From Talinum fruticosum (taxonomy: Eukaryota; Streptophyta; Magnoliopsida; Caryophyllales; Talinaceae): DNA of 64,000 nt. The DNA lies in NCBI GenBank assembly GCA_021018815.1, contig JAITYX010000055.1:3161422-3225421 (forward strand). Reading direction: 5' to 3'. The position numbers were made by a program, and so were the translations under genes. Positions 59,130-64,000 of the stretch are shown here, one piece after another. The first letter of the stretch is position 1. Each line of letters begins with the position of its first letter. Below the pieces are notes generated by a model that made no database searches, had not been told where the DNA came from, and saw only the letters and a list, made by a program, of their open reading frames with translations.

Positions 59130-59473
59130 ATTCAAACCCATTATCGCGGTTCTTACGCAAGAACCATAGTAATTGGTCTGAAAATTACCTATTACTATGG
59201 TTCTTAATTAAGAAACGTAGTAATAGGTGGACCATCCCCCAATTGATCAAAGGGGAGTTTTGGGCCCAAACCTATTACTACGGTTCTTTGTAGTAATAGG
59301 CACCCAATACTACGTTCTTTGAATGAACTTTAGTAATAGGTTCCCTTTCACTACGATTTTGAACCATAGTAAAAATGCCCATCTACTACTATCACCTTCA
59401 CATATTCTATGCCTTGTAACCATAATAAAAAGTATTTTTGAACCATAGTAAAAAATAGTTACTGTATTAGTGC
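59130..59473. mobile_element. CACTA-like element end with subterminal hairpins
   Basis: The right border, read inverted, is CACTAATACAGTAACT, a CACTA terminus. Inside it, motifs of type CCTATTACTACGGTTC and their complements recur at about 59170, 59190, 59206, 59270, 59308, 59361 and 59438, and two pairs form near-perfect hairpins (59188-59226 and 59269-59300). Dense subterminal repeats are typical of CACTA elements. The opposite terminus was not found, so the element is truncated or its left end is outside my recognition. Confidence 0.5.
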
Positions 59474-59827
59474 TATATCCTTTCTTCACATATACACTTT
59501 CCCTCTCTATGTGTGTGTGTGTGTTTTGCCCTGCCACTCTCACTTGTTATCCCAGCCAAATAAGAATCTTCTAAACTCCATGAAATAACTTCCTGGAGAA
59601 TCTAGACAAATAAGACAAAGTGGATTTTTTTCCCAAGTCAACCCACTTAAAACGAAGGGCGAACACGATTCTTGGATAACCTAAAACACGTTTAAAATTA
59701 GTCAAAAAGTTCCAGTTAGGGTTCTAAAAGAAAAGGAGAAACTGTTCCAATAGGTTTCAATTTCGGTTCCCAAAAAGTAACCTGAACTCCGAGACCAGCT
59801 TAAGACAAATGAAAGATAGTAATTTGT

Positions 59828-61576
59828 TCAAAAATTACATGGAGGTATCCTCGAGTTTGGTGTAACTATTTTAAGGTTACTCGGGTATGAAAAATAACTC
59901 TTAGGTACTCGACTTTTGCAAACAATTATTCGGAGGTACTCTCGCATTTGGTGTAACTATTAAAACCCTTCGTGTATGAAAAATAACTCCTAAGTACTCC
60001 AACCTTTGGAAAAAATTATCCGGATGTACTATAAGGTTTGATGTAACTATTAAAGGCCTTCAGGTATGAAAAATTAACTCCTAACTATTAAAGCCCCTTA
60101 GGAATGAAAATATACTCTAAGTATACTTTTCTTCATTGTAATGTGACATTGACATTATATATTCGAAGGAGATTCAAAATTTTTTGTTGAGTACCAATTT
60201 TATCTCTCGCTTCTAATGATTGAAATTTAAAATATTGATTGTTTACCTTCATTCCATCTAACAAGATAAAACTTGTAATTTTTTATGTTGTAATTTTGTA
60301 GTTACTTGTTTATAAAGCTTTGTATTATTGGATCAAAAAAAAAAATTTACTTATAAAATGTACAAATTTTTTATGTTGTGATTTTTATAAGTAATTTTTT
60401 AATTATTTAAAATTAAAATTAGAAATATTGTAATTGTCTCCTTTGTTATAGTCATGTAAATATAAATACAATGACATGTGGTAATTTAGGAAATATACTT
60501 CAACTTGCTTTTATTAAAATCAAAGTGTAGTAGCACCTATAAAATTTAAGTATGTCATTTACATGGTTGGACATCTAAAATAGGTATAATCCTATTAAAA
60601 CTATAAAAACACATGACATCTCTTTTGAAACCCCTAAAATATATCCATTTTGCAAACCAATTTTGAATCCAAAAGAAAAAATTAACGATCATTCACAAGG
60701 TAGCAAATGATGCACTTAGTACCAAGTAAATTTCAATATTTCGAAAGAGATATGTCCTAAGAAAGAAAAATTGGGATGAAAAAAAAACAGAGGATTGACT
60801 CGCAATCATCCCGATTAAGAGGTTTGGCTAGATTATGTAGGAGAGACCGTGTTCACTCGAGAGCCGCTTGTGTTTACTTTCTTTGACCCTTCCCGCTTTT
60901 GCTTGTCCCCTATTTTATCTTTCCTTTTTTTCTTCCCATGTAGCCTACCATATGCATCTCTTGGTTTCCCCACATGTTCTTGAGTTATGTCCCACTTTGT
61001 GACAATTACTACATTTGATAGAGAATTTGAAATTAATTTATTATATCAATTGTCAACAATAAATGAAGGATTATTGACACTTTAACTCCTAAAAAGGTAA
61101 ATTTTTACAATTAAACAATATTATACGATACCTCAAGGTAGTAATTTATAATTTTCAATACCTAAGAGACTTTTTTATTATTTGTCGATAATACAGGATA
61201 CTAAAGCGTCAATTTTTCATAAATGAAATATATTAAAAATATATAAATTTGAATGTTTGAAGAGTGTATAAACTTTAAGGTGCCTTATTTAGAAGAGGTA
61301 TCCCCAGCGGTATTAAACTTATGAGTACATTTTTATTCTCGAGGGGTCTTTAAATAATTACACCAAACCTTAGGGTACTTCGGAATAATTTTTCAAAGAT
61401 TGGGGTATGTAAGAGTTATTTTTTTTATAGCTAAGGGATATTAAAATATTTACACCAAACGTAAGGGTATTTCGAATAATTGTTTGTAAAGGTGAGGGTA
61501 CCTAAAAGTTATTTTTCATACCCGAGGGCATTAAAATAGTTATACCAAATCTGAGGGTAGCTCTGTGTAATTTTTA
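59828..61576. mobile_element. Foldback-type transposon with tandem-repeat TIRs
   Basis: The 8-base sequence TAATTTGT lies exactly at both borders (59820-59827 and 61577-61584). The left end TCAAAAATTACATGGAG matches the inverted right end TAAAAATTACACAGAG. Each arm consists of about three tandem ~91-base units: left arm GGTGTAACTATT at 59859, 59950 and (as GATGTAACTATT) 60040; right arm the inverted equivalents near 61535, 61446 and 61356. The 1.2-kb middle is AT-rich and non-coding. Long inverted arms built of tandem repeats define Foldback elements. No transposase is present, so it is non-autonomous. Confidence 0.8.
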
Positions 61577-61584
61577 TAATTTGT

Positions 61585-62299
61585 CATTCCTTTTATTTAT
61601 TTGGTTTCACAATTCTTTTTTTTCTTCGATTCTTTTTTCTACATACAGAATCTGCATAATAGTAAACTTTAACTCCATTTCAATTATTTTTCAATCACTA
61701 ATCCATAGACAGATATCCTATTTTGGAAGTTATAAAGACAAAAAAATCTACCTATTTTCATCCATTATTGTCATATTTTCTAAGGCATAATTTTCCCCTC
61801 CTTATAAAGAAATAGTTGTGAGAATATACATACCAATGATACAATGATAATTATTAATCATATTTTTTATATTTTTATTTGTATTTATTATCCTTTACTT
61901 ATAAAATTAAATAATCATATAGGAATACTTTTACAATATCACATATTTATTGTAAAAATTAATTGAATAATCATATAGGAATACTACCCAAGTTGCACAT
62001 TTTTTTTCACAAACCGTAGTAAATTACGTTACGTATGAATGTTTGCATTGACTTGTGTGTTGATTGATCCATGGCAGTTGCTCCCATAAATATCCACATT
62101 TTTTATTTTAAAATTAAAATTTCAACAGATTATCCCAATCTAAAATTATAATAAAATAAAATTTCCAAAAATATATCAAGAAGAATAATTTCATTTTTCC
62201 ATTCCATCCTTCATCTTCCCAGTATCACCATGTTGTGATCTGCCACCTTCAACATCAATCATTTTCTCTTTTTGGGTCAGAAAATCTTGAATATCACTC
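61585..62299 (+). promoter_or_regulatory. Upstream region of the IBR3 gene
   Basis: AT-rich sequence between the Foldback element and the start codon at 62300. It should contain the promoter and 5' leader, but no specific element could be assigned. Confidence 0.4.
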
Positions 62300-63957
62300 A
62301 TGGCGAGGCTGACTTCGGAGCTTATAGCAGAAAGATCGCCATCGTCGGATCTCCAATTCGACGTCGTTTCACTCTTTCACTACTGCCGTTCCAACTTCCA
62401 TGACTTTCCCCATCAGCTACGCTCTCGCACTTCTCTGTTCGCCAGGTCTCTCCTTCATCCCCTGCTCGCAAACTCCATTTTTTCCCGCTTGATTTTATGC
62501 TTTTATTGCATGCTCAACTTTTGAATTATTCTGGGAGATGAATCTATTCTCCTTTGTCAATTCATGTAGTTTTAGTAGCAAATTTTCGAGACGGGTTTGG
62601 AATCCAGGTCTAGGAAATTCGATGGTGGGCACAGGTGAAATCCTGTCATCAATATTAATAGGCTTTAGTGACTTAATTTAGGATTGAATGATTTAGTAAT
62701 AGTATTGATGAATTATCGGGGCTAGTTCTTGGATGTTTCTGGCAAAACTTGTTTTTTTTTCCTTTATCATCAGTAGTTTTCTGATGTTTGTTTGTTTTAT
62801 GTTTATGTTTTTTTTTTAAAATGGTGTTATGGTGAACTCAAGTTTGATTGATTGCTTTTGTGGAGCAGTTTGGGCACGGGCAATCCAATCCCACATTCTT
62901 GTTGGAAGTTAATTTGGATGGTTTCTTGACGAGGTATGTCCTGAGAAAAAGCCTCCTGGAAAATTGCTTCCTTCTGCTCATGCTGTGGAGAGAGAATATC
63001 AGGTGATTGATAACTCTTGCTCAGTACTTTGTCTGTAACGTTCACCAAACTTGATGCATGTATATTTTTCGGACTCGGAAAATGCCTGGGTTTTTGTTAA
63101 AACCAGATGTCCTATAGGTTTGGGACTCATAAGATCCTGGGTTTTTGTTAAAACCGGATGTCTTATAGGTTTTGCATGCATTGGGCACTCATACAAAGGT
63201 ACCAGTTCCTAAGGTCTTCTGTTTGTGCACTGATCCCAATGTGATTGGAACTGCGTTTTACATTATGGAGTATTTGAATGGTCGCATATTTTTGGATCCA
63301 ACCCTACCGGTATGTTTCTCTCTAATCCTATTAGCTATATGATGGATGAATCTTTGTTGGTGGTCATCTAAGCAGGCCTGTGGGTTCACTATTGCTATTG
63401 ATGTTTGTTCGGTAGGGTCTGGAATCGCATAGGAGAAATGCAATATATAGGGAATCTTCTCAAGCATTAGCTTCTTTACATCAAGCTAAGGTGGATGCAA
63501 TTGGCCTAGAAAAATTTGGGCGCCGTGACAACTATTGCAAGAGACAGGCAAGTGAACTTTTATTGTTTGACTAGTTGATATTGGCAAGCGGGGGGATTTT
63601 CCTGAACTTTTGATTGCAGTAAGTGCTAATTGTTACCAAAAATCGCTGTTATGTACTGATTTGGTCTCTTTTTCTACAACTTCAAAATTTTGCTATGCAT
63701 AACTTAAAAAACAACTAACATTTGACATTTATACATGCGGATGGGAAGTTCTCTTATTAAGATGTTAACAGGTTGAGAGGTGGGAAAAGCAGTATATGGC
63801 ATCAACAGCAGCTGGTAAACCACAGAGAAACCCAAAGATGCTTAAGCTAATCAGCTGGCTGCACCAGAATATACCGTTGGAAGATTCTTCTGGATCAGCT
63901 GGTGGTCTGGTTCATGGAGACTTTCGGATTGATAATCTTGTCTTTCATCCAACTGAG
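62300..63957 (+). CDS. IBR3: IBR3-like acyl-CoA dehydrogenase family protein, N-terminal APH domain (partial)
   Basis: Peroxisomal protein that, in Arabidopsis, is needed for responses to indole-3-butyric acid (conversion to IAA by beta-oxidation-like steps); it fuses an aminoglycoside phosphotransferase-like domain to an acyl-CoA dehydrogenase. Exons: 62300-62445, 62869-63002, 63170-63309, 63416-63547, 63772-63957, continuing off the right edge. Conserved blocks: [94 protein letters not shown] and the APH catalytic-loop segment [16 protein letters not shown]. Exons 1 and 2 are 146 and 134 bases, each one short of a phase-0 length. The frame changes at T3C4 (62405-62411) in exon 1 and A5 (62946-62950) in exon 2. 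The intron after 63547 has a GC donor (GCAAGT). Everything past HPTE, including the dehydrogenase half, lies outside. Confidence 0.9.
62405..62411 (+). other. Apparent 1-base deletion in IBR3 exon 1
   Basis: The ATG frame reads [10 protein letters not shown]...NFHDF, then the family-like text SHFSVRQ/FGHGQ is found one frame over. The change falls within the run TTTCCCC. Exon length 146 is one short of a multiple of three between a start codon and a phase-0 border. Confidence 0.75.
62946..62950 (+). other. Apparent 1-base deletion in IBR3 exon 2 (A5)
   Basis: The frame reads LTRYVLRK before the run, but family text [17 protein letters not shown] follows only one frame over. One more A restores it. 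Exon 2 is 134 bases between two phase-0 borders. Confidence 0.85.
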
Positions 63958-64000
63958 GTCTGGTGCTTTTCAGTGAAGATAAGTTTTTGTTAGTTATAAT

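Noticed and set aside
62827..63467. Minus-strand open frames over IBR3
   Set aside because: They are antisense to exons with clear IBR3 similarity.

Overview
The window is nuclear DNA of a flowering plant. It has intron-rich genes with GT/AG borders, AT-rich intergenic DNA, microsatellites and many degraded transposable elements, and every recognisable protein belongs to a plant family (group VII ERF, MORF editing factor, IBR3). Species cannot be fixed; the proteins look eudicot-like. Six protein genes are supported, five on the minus strand and one on the plus strand.

Layout. (1) 1018-21831, minus: 44 exons of the DNA polymerase epsilon catalytic subunit (POL2A), running off the left edge; about 1,886 codons are present and the C-terminal part is missing. 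Its promoter has a consensus E2F site, and intron 1 has a double telo-box. (2) 22000-28600: intergenic DNA with a degraded LINE, a nested MITE and a hairpin MITE. (3) 28691-29633, minus: a two-exon group VII ERF (248 aa) starting with the MCGGAII oxygen-sensing N-degron. (4) 29834-39290: AT-rich gene-poor DNA with MITEs, LINE fragments and LTR remnants. (5) 39291-44961, minus: a two-exon TPR protein (500 aa) whose 4.2-kb intron holds an LTR fragment, a long-TIR transposon and tRNA-like repeat units. (6) 47370-50058, minus: a four-exon MORF organellar RNA-editing factor (259 aa). (7) 50340-52820: an RTE-type LINE fragment, a hAT-like element, a SINE-like unit and a Ty1/copia remnant. (8) 53477-57587, minus: a five-exon polygalacturonase. 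(9) 58000-61600: SINE-like, CACTA-like and Foldback-like elements. (10) 62300-63957, plus: the 5' part of IBR3 (acyl-CoA dehydrogenase family, APH domain), running off the right edge.

The genes do not form a pathway; they cover replication, hypoxia and ethylene signalling, a trafficking- or chaperone-like TPR protein, organelle RNA editing, cell-wall pectin degradation and indole-3-butyric acid metabolism.

The most useful observation is that three of the six genes (POL2A, polygalacturonase, IBR3) each carry one or more apparent single-base losses. Six or seven such sites are seen, nearly all in a mononucleotide run and in otherwise well-conserved exons. Exon lengths and neighbouring intron phases independently show the missing base in most cases. 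This points to residual homopolymer errors in a long-read assembly rather than pseudogenes. The best mobile-element find is a 1.75-kb Foldback-type element at 59828-61576, with TIRs built from tandem ~91-bp units and an exact 8-bp target duplication.
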